Below are positions 30,719-36,475 of a stretch of 36,475 nt of DNA, in pieces. Origin of the DNA: Sphingopyxis sp. LC363. Its GTDB lineage: Bacteria; Pseudomonadota; Alphaproteobacteria; Sphingomonadales; Sphingomonadaceae. A program made the position numbers and the translations under genes. Within the stretch, counting starts at the first letter, position 1; each line of letters starts with the position of its first letter. The DNA is taken from assembly GCF_000756385.1 (NCBI RefSeq), contig NZ_JNFC01000031.1, positions 1-36,475 of the forward strand. The letters run 5' to 3'. The notes beneath the pieces were generated by a model. The model made no database searches. It was not told where the DNA came from and worked only from the letters and a program-made list of their open reading frames with translations.

Positions 30719-31600
30719 ATGTTGCACTACCCCGCTGCCCCCACCGACCCGGCCGATGGCGACGATGCGTCCCCCGACGCGGCCGGCACGTTCCTGCCGC
30801 GCTATTTCGCGCGCATCGGCTATACCGGTCCCGTCGCGCCCACGCTGGGGGTGCTCGCCGCGCTTCAGGCCGCGCATATCGCCACCATCCCCTTCGAGGC
30901 GATCGACGCACTGACCGGCGCCGGGATCGATATCGGCGCCGACGCGATCGACGCGAAGCTGATCGGCCAGCGGCGCGGCGGATATTGCTTCGAGCAGAAC
31001 GGCCTGTTTCTCCGTGTCCTGCAGACGATCGGCTTTGCGGCGGAGGGGCTGATCGGGCGGGTGCGCTGGATGCTGCCCGACGATGCGCCGGCGACGCCGC
31101 GCTCGCATATGGTCGTGCGCGTGGCGATCGACGGACGACCGTGGCTCGCCGATGTCGGCTTCGGCGCGGCGGTGCCGCCGCAGCCGCTGGCGATGGACCG
31201 CGAGGAGGCGCAGCCGACGCGGCACGAAAGCTATCGCGTCGTCCGGCAAGGCGACGAATGGCAGGTCGCGGCGCTGATCGAGGACCAATGGCGGACGCTC
31301 TACCGGATCGAGAATGCGGCGCCGCCGGCGATCGATTACGAGCTTGGCAATTGGTACACCTCGGCGCATCCCGAATCGCATTTCCGCCATCAATTGATCG
31401 CGGCGCGGACGACGACCGAGGCGCGTTACGGGCTGCGCGACAACCGGCTGACGACGCGGCTCGTCGACGGGCGATCCGACCGGCGCTACCTGACGGCCGA
31501 CGAGATCGAGCGCGCTTTGTCGGAGATTTTCCTGCTGCCGGTGCGGCCGCACTGGCGCGGCGCGATCGAGCGCGCGGCGACGGCGGAGATCGTCGGCTAG
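30719..31600 (+). CDS. nat: Arylamine N-acetyltransferase
   Basis: A 293-residue cytosolic enzyme that transfers acetyl from acetyl-CoA to arylamines or hydrazines. The cysteine-histidine-aspartate triad is clear: Cys90 in RRGGYCFEQNGL, His130 in PRSHMVVRV and Asp145 in WLADVGFGAAVPPQ. The C-terminal SHPE-like region NWYTSAHPESHFRHQLIAAR and NRLTTRLVDG agrees with bacterial NATs of about 270-290 residues. The ATG at 30719 is used, with a GGAG site ten bases upstream; TTG at 30698 would add seven residues. The palindrome at 30659-30674 is a candidate operator. The dioxygenase gene follows after 69 bases. Confidence 0.95.
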   Translation: MLHYPAAPTDPADGDDASPDAAGTFLPRYFARIGYTGPVAPTLGVLAALQAAHIATIPFEAIDALTGAGIDIGADAIDAKLIGQRRGGYCFEQNGLFLRVLQTIGFAAEGLIGRVRWMLPDDAPATPRSHMVVRVAIDGRPWLADVGFGAAVPPQPLAMDREEAQPTRHESYRVVRQGDEWQVAALIEDQWRTLYRIENAAPPAIDYELGNWYTSAHPESHFRHQLIAARTTTEARYGLRDNRLTTRLVDGRSDRRYLTADEIERALSEIFLLPVRPHWRGAIERAATAEIVG

Positions 31601-31669
31601 TCGCCGCGGCTTGACTCGCCGCCGCCGTGGCTTTCTCATGCTCCGACACCGAACGGCAGGAGCAAAACC

Positions 31670-32527
31670 ATGACCCTCGCGACATCTGAGCGGGTTTTCG
31701 AGCGGCTGAAGGTCGCGCCTCTGACGCCGTCGATCGGCGCCGAAATCTCGGGCATCGACCTCGGCCGCGAACAGGATGATGCGACGATCGCCGAAATCCG
31801 CGCCGCGCTGCTCGCGTACAAGGTCGTCTTCTTTCGCGACCAGTCGATGACGCCCGAGCAGCATATCGCCTTTGCGCGGCGCTTCGGCCCGCTCGAAATC
31901 CACCCCGCGACGCCGCAGGATCAGCCGAATCGCGAGGTTCTGCACATCGCGCACGGGCCCGATTCGCGCGGGCGCGAGAATTTCTGGCATTCGGATGTCA
32001 CCTGGCGCGCCGAACCGTCGCTGGGGTCGATCCTGCGCGCGATCGAGGTGCCCGAGGTCGGCGGCGACACGCTGTTCGCCGACATGGCGGCGGCGTTTCG
32101 CGGGCTGTCGCCCGCGATGCAGGACTGGTGCCGCTCGCTGACAGCGGTGCACGACATCGCGCGCGTCTTCGCCAAAAGGCTGGGCAAGAGCGCGCACGAA
32201 CTGCACGAACAATATCCGCCGCAGCTTCACCCGGTGGTGCGCACCCATCCCGAAACGGGCGAACAGGCGCTCTACGTCAACACCGCCTTCACGAGCCATA
32301 TCGAGGGATTGTCGGCAAAGGAGAGCGAGTGGCTGCTCGCGCACCTCTATGCTCAGGCTGCGGTTCCCGAAATCCAGTGCCGGTTCCGCTGGCGCGCGGG
32401 CTCGGTCGTCTTTTGGGACAATCGCGCCGCGCAGCATTATGCGGCGTCCGACTATTTCCCGGCGGTGCGGCGGATGGAGCGGGTGACGATCGCGGGCGAC
32501 CGGCCCTTCTATCGCGACGAACGCTGA
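31670..32527 (+). CDS. TauD/TfdA-family 2-oxoglutarate dioxygenase
   Basis: A 285-residue Fe(II)/2-oxoglutarate oxygenase, the same size as taurine dioxygenase. The facial triad is His107 and Asp109 in ENFWHSDVTWR and His256 in NRAAQHYAASDYFP, and the 2-oxoglutarate-binding Arg lies in VRRMERVTIAG (Arg267-271). The N-terminal LTPSIGAEISGIDL is typical of TauD. TauD cleaves taurine to sulfite and aminoacetaldehyde, but TfdA-like relatives attack other substrates (sulfonates, phenoxyacetates, alkyl sulfates), so the substrate is not assigned and no symbol is given. No sulfonate transporter is in this window. Two DUF1801 genes follow 11 and 10 bases apart, likely one operon. Confidence 0.93.
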   Translation: MTLATSERVFERLKVAPLTPSIGAEISGIDLGREQDDATIAEIRAALLAYKVVFFRDQSMTPEQHIAFARRFGPLEIHPATPQDQPNREVLHIAHGPDSRGRENFWHSDVTWRAEPSLGSILRAIEVPEVGGDTLFADMAAAFRGLSPAMQDWCRSLTAVHDIARVFAKRLGKSAHELHEQYPPQLHPVVRTHPETGEQALYVNTAFTSHIEGLSAKESEWLLAHLYAQAAVPEIQCRFRWRAGSVVFWDNRAAQHYAASDYFPAVRRMERVTIAGDRPFYRDER

Positions 32528-32538
32528 AGAACCCAGCG

Positions 32539-32967
32539 ATGAGCGACAAAAAGGTCGTGCTGCTGTCGGGCGGCAATCCGCAGATCGCCAAAGCCTATGG
32601 CGACGCGCCGGTGCAGGCCTATATCGCCGCGATGCCGGGGTGGAAGTCGGCCGCCTGGGCACGGCTCGACAAGCTCATTGAAAGGACGGTTCCGGGGGTC
32701 GCGAAGGCGGTCAAATGGAACTCGCCCTTCTATGGTCCGCCGGGGCAGGGCGACGCGCCGACCCACTGGTTCCTGAGCATCCATTGCTTCGACCGCTATA
32801 TCAAGGTCGCCTTCTTTCGCGGCCAGTCGCTCGATCCGGTGCCGCCGGTCGCGTCGAAAAGCGGCGACACGCGCTATTTCCATATCCATGAGGACGACAA
32901 GGTCGACGAAGCGGCGTTCGCCGGCTGGGTGAAACAGGCCGCGGCGCTGCCCGGCGAGAAGATGTGA
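32539..32967 (+). CDS. DUF1801 protein (YdhG-like), first
   Basis: A 142-residue protein of the DUF1801 family. Family motifs are AAMPGWKSAAWARLDKLIERTVPGVAKAVKWNSPFYGPPG (about residues 31-70) and CFDRYIKVAFFRGQSLDPVP, where KWNSPFYG is the hallmark. These small alpha/beta proteins have a YdhG-like fold with an unproven function. It starts with ATG at 32539, 11 bases after the dioxygenase stop, so is in the same operon. It is longer than the second copy by an N-terminal stretch. Confidence 0.87.
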   Translation: MSDKKVVLLSGGNPQIAKAYGDAPVQAYIAAMPGWKSAAWARLDKLIERTVPGVAKAVKWNSPFYGPPGQGDAPTHWFLSIHCFDRYIKVAFFRGQSLDPVPPVASKSGDTRYFHIHEDDKVDEAAFAGWVKQAAALPGEKM

Positions 32968-32977
32968 GGAAGAGGCG

Positions 32978-33376
32978 ATGGCGGCGGACCTGATCGATGC
33001 GAAGATTGCGGGGCTCGGTGACTGGCGCGGCGACACGCTGGCGAAGCTGCGCGCGCTGATCCACGCTGCCGACGCGCAAGTCGAAGAGACGGTGAAGTGG
33101 CAGAAACCCTCGAATCCGGCGGGCGTGCCGGTGTGGGAACATGCGGGCATCCTGTGCACGGGCGAGACGTATAAGGACAAGGTCAAGCTGACCTTTGCAA
33201 AGGGCGCGGCGCTCGCCGATCCGAAGAAACTGTTCAATTCGAGCCTCGACGGCAATACGCGGCGCGCGATCGACCTGTTCGAGGGCGACAGCATCGACGA
33301 AGCGGCCTTCAAGGCGCTGATCCGCGCCGCGGTCGAGGCGAACCTCGAAAAGCCGGCGCGGGTCAAAAAGGCTTAG
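32978..33376 (+). CDS. DUF1801 protein, second
   Basis: A 132-residue DUF1801 protein, distantly related to the preceding one. Hallmarks are DTLAKLRALIHAADAQVEETVKWQKPSNPAGVPVWEHAGILCTGETYKDKVKLTFAKGAAL and RRAIDLFEGDSIDEAAFKALIRAAVEAN. It belongs to the subset with KWQKP rather than KWNSP. The gene starts ten bases after the first copy's stop. Its TAG overlaps the TAA of the convergent ThuA gene (tetramer TTAG at 33373-33376). Function unknown. Confidence 0.87.
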   Translation: MAADLIDAKIAGLGDWRGDTLAKLRALIHAADAQVEETVKWQKPSNPAGVPVWEHAGILCTGETYKDKVKLTFAKGAALADPKKLFNSSLDGNTRRAIDLFEGDSIDEAAFKALIRAAVEANLEKPARVKKA

Positions 33377-34194
33377 TCGCAGCCCGTTCCTTCGGCGCGC
33401 GCGGCCCAGCCGATCGCGCCGTCGATCATTCGGAGATGCGCGGCGTCGCTCCACGCTTCGGCCTTGTGCCCGAGCGCCGAATAGAAGATGCGCGCGCGGC
33501 CCTCGCAGCGCCACCAGATCAGCGCGTGGCCCGCGCCCATGCGATATCTGGCGTCGAGGCGCAGCGTGCTTTCGTCGAGCGATGCGAGGATGTGCGCGTC
33601 GGTGGCGGGCGGGGCGTCCCAGCTGTAATATTCGTCGGTCCAGCGCCAGCGCGCGGGCAGGTGGCGCGTCGCGGGATGGCTAGGGCCGGTCACCGCGAGG
33701 TCGGCCGCCTGGAACTGGTCGGCGCCGCCCGGATGGCCGGTGAAACGGCCATTGCCGCGCAGCTTCACGAACCAGCCGGGGTGGCTGCCGTCGCCCGCGC
33801 TGTGGAGGCCAACGAAACCGCCGCCGCGGGCGATCCACGCGCGGAAGGCGTCGCGTTGGTCGGGGGTGTAGATGTCGCCGCTGGCATTGGCGAAGACGAT
33901 GACGTCGAATCTGGCGAGGTCGCGGGGGTTGAAGACGGCGGCATTTTCGGTCGCGAAGCTGCTCCAGCCGCGCGCCTTCGCTAATGCCTCGATCGCGGGC
34001 ACGGCTTCCGCGATGCTGTCGTGGCGATAGCCATTGGTCTTGCTGACGATCAGCAGCGCCGGGCGGGTGAGCACGGGCAGTTCGGGCGGCACGCGGTCAA
34101 AGGTCGGTGCCGGGCGGCGCGGGTCGGGCGCCGCCTGCGCGGCGCCGAGCATCAGCAGCAGCGCGGCGGCGGCGAGCTTGGCGGCGGTGATCAT
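33373..34194 (-). CDS. Exported ThuA-domain protein
   Basis: A 273-residue protein with a signal peptide (MITAAKLAAAALLLMLGAAQAA) and a ThuA-like (PF06283) domain: ALLIVSKTNGYRHDSIAEAVPAIEALAKARGW at the N-terminus, YTPDQRDAFRAWIARGGGFVGLHSAGDG in the centre (the class I amidotransferase-like loop) and WTDEYYSWDA with RARIFYSALGHKAEAW at the end. ThuA relates to trehalose/disaccharide use in rhizobia, but the domain is also found in glycosidase-linked proteins; no activity is proven here. The start ATG at 34194 has a GGAG site eight bases upstream. It is periplasmic if the signal is used. Stop overlaps the DUF1801 gene stop. Confidence 0.9.
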   Translation of the reverse strand: MITAAKLAAAALLLMLGAAQAAPDPRRPAPTFDRVPPELPVLTRPALLIVSKTNGYRHDSIAEAVPAIEALAKARGWSSFATENAAVFNPRDLARFDVIVFANASGDIYTPDQRDAFRAWIARGGGFVGLHSAGDGSHPGWFVKLRGNGRFTGHPGGADQFQAADLAVTGPSHPATRHLPARWRWTDEYYSWDAPPATDAHILASLDESTLRLDARYRMGAGHALIWWRCEGRARIFYSALGHKAEAWSDAAHLRMIDGAIGWAARAEGTGCD

Positions 34195-34271
34195 AGGGCC
34201 TCTCCCGACAGCATCGGGCGGAGGCTAATGACACCGGTGAACCTTCGCAAGCCACCGTCGCGGCGCGATGC

Positions 34272-34727
34272 TCAGCGGCAGCGCACCTCGTCGTTACCGC
34301 TGCGTTCGATCGCGCGTCCGGCGACCGCGCCGCCGACCGCGCCGAGCACGGTGCCGAGCGTCTTCGAATCGCCCGGCGCGATGACATTGCCCGCGATGCC
34401 GCCGATCACGCCGCCGACGATCAGCCCGGTCGAGCCGTCGTTGCGGCGGCAATAATATTTGCCGTCGCGCCCGCGATAGATGCGGTCGTTGTTCGACAGG
34501 CGCCGCTCGCGGTAACGGCGGTCGTTGCGGTAATAATTATCGGCATAATAGCCGTCGTGGCGCGGATCGGGGCGGTCCCAGTCGTAGCGGCCGTATTGGT
34601 CGTAATAGCTGCGGTCGTAATAGCCGTAACCGCCATCGTCATAGCCGCCGCCGTAGCCGCCGGTCGAGGCGCAGGCGCCGAGCATCGCGGTCGCGGCGGC
34701 GAGGGGCAGGATCATGAGCTTGTTCAT
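34272..34727 (-). CDS. Glycine-zipper 2TM lipoprotein
   Basis: A 151-residue lipoprotein: signal peptide MNKLMILPLAAATAMLGAC with the lipobox LGAC, then a very Tyr/Gly/Arg-rich region (GGYGGGYDDGGYGYYDRSYYDQYGRYD; YYADNYYRNDRRYRERR) and the glycine zipper GLIVGGVIGGIAGNVIAPG, GTVLGAVGGAVAGRAIERSG (residues about 101-140), the 17 kDa surface antigen-like outer-membrane anchor. Such proteins associate with the envelope. The ATG at 34727 has a GGAG site eight bases upstream. The repeated YY and RR stretches are unusual composition but typical for this family in sphingomonads. Confidence 0.9.
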   Translation of the reverse strand: MNKLMILPLAAATAMLGACASTGGYGGGYDDGGYGYYDRSYYDQYGRYDWDRPDPRHDGYYADNYYRNDRRYRERRLSNNDRIYRGRDGKYYCRRNDGSTGLIVGGVIGGIAGNVIAPGDSKTLGTVLGAVGGAVAGRAIERSGNDEVRCR

Positions 34728-34849
34728 CGGCTTCACTCCATTTGTCGCGTGCCGGGCCAAGCGGGCGGGGCATGCGGATGGCCCCTCTGCAGGATAGACC
34801 CGCGAAAGCGTGCCCCGGTTCCGTCCGCGCCGCCTCCGCCTTGCCTTCC

Positions 34850-35281
34850 CTAGCCGCCTCCGCCCGCTCGGTCGGGCGAGTAAGGCGCGGGTTCGAGCGT
34901 GCGATCCGAAATCGCGTCGACGAAGCGCCCGTGGCGCGCGCCCGTTTCCTTCTTGATCGCGGCCCATTCCTCGTCGGCCATGAAAGCGGCCCACGCCGCC
35001 TTCATCGTGGCGGTGTCGGGCCAGTCGAGCAGATAGACGAATTCGACCTTTCCCTCATGCTCGCTACGCCAGATCGAGCGCACCGCGAAACCGTGGCGTG
35101 CCATGATGCGCAGCGCATGATCGCGGAAACGGTCGTGGAAGACGCCTTCGTTGGTCCGCGGGATTTCGTAGATGCGCAGCTGTTGGAGCGGCGCGGGGGT
35201 GGTCGCGGGCGCAGCGATAGCGGCGGCGGGCGCAAGCGCGAGCAGCGCGGCGAGGGTGAGGGTGCGGACGGGGGAGGGCAT
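34850..35281 (-). CDS. Exported NIPSNAP-family protein
   Basis: A 143-residue protein with a signal peptide (MPSPVRTLTLAALLALAPAAAIAAPA) and one NIPSNAP (ferredoxin-like) domain: LQQLRIYEIPRTNEGVFHDRFRDHALRIMARHGFAVRSIWRSEHEGKVEFVYLLDWPDTATMKAAWAAFMADEEWAAIKKET. The LRIYE start and W-x-AF-DEEW segment are hallmarks. Most NIPSNAPs are intracellular, so the exported form is notable. The function is unknown. The ATG at 35281 has a GGAGAG site. The Arr gene lies 59 bases upstream on the same strand. Confidence 0.87.
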   Translation of the reverse strand: MPSPVRTLTLAALLALAPAAAIAAPATTPAPLQQLRIYEIPRTNEGVFHDRFRDHALRIMARHGFAVRSIWRSEHEGKVEFVYLLDWPDTATMKAAWAAFMADEEWAAIKKETGARHGRFVDAISDRTLEPAPYSPDRAGGGG

Positions 35282-35340
35282 GGGTGTTTTCTCTCCGTTT
35301 CTGTTTTCCGGGCTCACGAAGATATGGGTCGAAGGATGGC

Positions 35341-35766
35341 TCAGTCGATGATCACGTCCCTTCCTTCGGCCTTCAGCTTCGCGAGGCCGTCCTTCATCGC
35401 CTGGAGCACTTCGGGCGCGTGCGGGGTCCAGCTTTCGACCTCGCCGATGACGCGCAGCGGCGACCGGCTGCGGTAGCTGCGCGTCGGGTTGCCGGGGAAT
35501 TTCTTGTCGGTGAGATTGGGATCGTCGAACCAGTCGCCGGTGGGCTCGACGATATAGATGCGCTCGCGCCCCTCGCCGGCCGCGAGCTCGCAGCCCCAGA
35601 TCGCCGATTCGAGCGCGGCGGAGAAATAGATCCACGACAGCGGCTTGCGGTCGGAATAGTTGGAGGACCAGCCCGCGGCGAGCAGGTCGCCGACGGCGAG
35701 GTCGGCGCGCGTGCCGTGATAGAAGGTCGCGCCTATATCGGGCCCGGTGGGAGCCGCGCCGGTCAT
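35341..35766 (-). CDS. arr: NAD+-rifampin ADP-ribosyltransferase (Arr)
   Basis: A 141-residue enzyme that inactivates rifamycins by transferring ADP-ribose from NAD+ to the antibiotic. The sequence has the Arr landmarks: TFYHGTRADLAVGDLL with His18, SSNYSDRK, the Tyr in WIYFSAALESAIWGCELA, and the near-invariant EPTGDWFDDPNLTDKKFPGNP with the catalytic-site Asp. The end KDGLAKLKAEGRDVIID closes the usual length of 138-142. It is small and independent of integron cassettes, as no attC is visible. It starts with ATG at 35766, overlapping the upstream TGA by one base (TGATG), so it is coupled to the PepSY-like lipoprotein gene. Confidence is high; real resistance is inferred, not shown. Confidence 0.95.
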   Translation of the reverse strand: MTGAAPTGPDIGATFYHGTRADLAVGDLLAAGWSSNYSDRKPLSWIYFSAALESAIWGCELAAGEGRERIYIVEPTGDWFDDPNLTDKKFPGNPTRSYRSRSPLRVIGEVESWTPHAPEVLQAMKDGLAKLKAEGRDVIID

Positions 35767-36299
35767 CAATATTCGTTCCGCTCGGTGCGCAGCACCGCCT
35801 TGCCATCCTTCCAGTTCACCTCGGCGGCGGGCTCGTCGGCCTTGCCGGGGGCGAAGAGTTCGTAGACGATCGTGCCGTCATTCTGGGTGCTTTCGATGAC
35901 GCGCGCGGGGGTGAAGGCGTCGGCGGGGGCGGCTGCGGCGGCGCGCACCGGTGCGGGGGCGTCGGCCCAGGCGATGTCGCGCTGCATCTCGACGACGCGA
36001 AATGCCCCCGCCTCCTCGATCAGGTCGAGCTCGACCGGGCTGCCGTCGGGGCGCGTCCCCTCGACGTCGTAGAAGATCTTGCCGTCGCGTTCCTTGCGCT
36101 CGGCCTCGGCGATCTTCATGCCGGGCACCTTGGCGAGCACGGCGTCGCGCACCGCGGGGGGCAGGTCGGCGGCGGCGACGTCGTCGATTGTGGCCGCGGG
36201 GCCATCGGCCAGCACCGATTTTTCGGGCGCCGCGGGGGCATCGGCCTCTCCGCACGCCGCGAGCAGCAGCATCGCCGCGCCTAATGCCTGTCCACGCAT
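35766..36299 (-). CDS. PepSY-like domain lipoprotein
   Basis: A 177-residue lipoprotein with the lipobox LLLAAC (MRGQALGAAMLLLAAC) followed by two PepSY-like (PF11396-type) repeats: LPPAVRDAVLAKVPGMKIAEAERKERDGKIFYDVEGTRPDGSPVELDLIEEAG (about residues 46-98) and a more divergent second unit (FTPARVIESTQNDGTIVYELFAPGK...WKDGKAVLR). PepSY-like proteins are periplasmic or outer-membrane proteins, sometimes protease inhibitors or metal-linked. The ATG at 36299 has a GGAG site seven bases upstream and begins the signal peptide; the upstream ATG at 36332 would add a useless 11 residues. It is coupled to arr by a TGATG overlap, which suggests co-regulation. Exact role unknown. Confidence 0.78.
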   Translation of the reverse strand: MRGQALGAAMLLLAACGEADAPAAPEKSVLADGPAATIDDVAAADLPPAVRDAVLAKVPGMKIAEAERKERDGKIFYDVEGTRPDGSPVELDLIEEAGAFRVVEMQRDIAWADAPAPVRAAAAAPADAFTPARVIESTQNDGTIVYELFAPGKADEPAAEVNWKDGKAVLRTERNEY

Positions 36300-36475
36300 C
36301 GTCCGTCTCCTGTCCTGGGCCAAGGCGGGCATCCTATCGGCAAGCGGCGTCGGGGTCGAGCCGTGGGGAGCGTGTTTTTTGCCCTAAACTTGTCAAACTT
36401 GCCACCTCCGGGTCCATGAAATCAGTCACTTGGGTCCGGGCCGTCGCAGTCGTCGGCAGTCGGGCCGGGCAGGCG

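Noticed and set aside
30272..32662. A 796-residue open frame on the minus strand opposite NAT and the dioxygenase.
   Set aside because: It is opposite two genes with intact catalytic motifs and has Arg-rich, motif-free composition.
35341..35766. Considered whether arr is an integron cassette.
   Set aside because: No attC-like palindrome or integrase is next to it, and it is coupled to a chromosomal lipoprotein gene.
36416..36475. A possible plus-strand gene start (MKSVTWVRAVAVVGSRAG) at the right edge.
   Set aside because: Only 20 codons are visible, there is no ribosome-binding site, and no family can be recognised.

Overview
The window is high-GC DNA densely packed with short intergenic gaps. 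Its gene content (outer-membrane TonB-dependent receptor, LytS/LytTR two-component pair, ECF sigma factor, tRNA-Gln, GcvT-free aerobic metabolism genes) points to an alphaproteobacterium, most likely a sphingomonad (Sphingopyxis or a close relative). That assignment is an inference from overall gene style, not from a marker gene. No phage, transposase, CRISPR array or plasmid function was found; the window looks chromosomal.

Layout. 1-5.3 kb: a truncated pseudouridine synthase gene, typA, a TPR protein plus monohaem cytochrome c pair and an MTA/SAH nucleosidase, all on the minus strand, with two palindromic repeat elements in the gaps. 5.3-8.3 kb (plus): a bile-acid/Na+ symporter-like protein, then a TelA-XpaC-like pair. 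8.3-9.8 kb (minus): an ECF sigma factor flanked by two small membrane proteins. 10-15.5 kb (minus): an integral membrane protein, a 953-residue TonB-dependent receptor, a hairpin-rich spacer, then a LytS-type histidine kinase and LytTR regulator joined by an ATGA overlap. 15.7-20.5 kb: tRNA-Gln, ferredoxin-NADP reductase plus DoxX, an M19 dipeptidase, an acyl-CoA dehydrogenase and an ArsR-type regulator. 20.5-25.6 kb: a fatty acid desaturase with a disturbed 3' end, an M20 amidohydrolase, a GlsB-type membrane protein, L-aspartate oxidase and a secreted PHB-depolymerase-like esterase. 25.6-30.5 kb: an ABC ATPase, two DUF4402 secreted proteins around a CHCC zinc-finger protein, Mpo1-like, DUF2061, OsmC, a 2'-5' RNA ligase-like protein and an NTF2-like protein. 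30.5-36.5 kb: arylamine N-acetyltransferase, a TauD-like dioxygenase with two DUF1801 proteins, ThuA-like, a glycine-zipper lipoprotein, NIPSNAP, rifampin ADP-ribosyltransferase (Arr) and a PepSY-like lipoprotein.

How genes work together. Most units are one to three genes. Translational coupling by ATGA, GTGA or TGATG overlaps is common, and four convergent gene pairs share a four-base double stop. The clearest cooperative units are the kinase/regulator pair, the sigma-factor island, the TPR-cytochrome pair, the TelA/XpaC pair and the dioxygenase/DUF1801 trio.

The most unusual signals are: a compact repeat built from four hairpins that all carry the extra-stable GCGAAGC mini-hairpin core; three genes whose convincing 5' ends have no ATG, GTG or TTG; and two genes (desaturase, sigma factor) whose frames would each be repaired by one extra base in a homopolymer run. 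No complete undescribed system is proven here; the sigma-factor island is the best candidate for a regulatory module worth study. All gaps between genes are under 300 bases.
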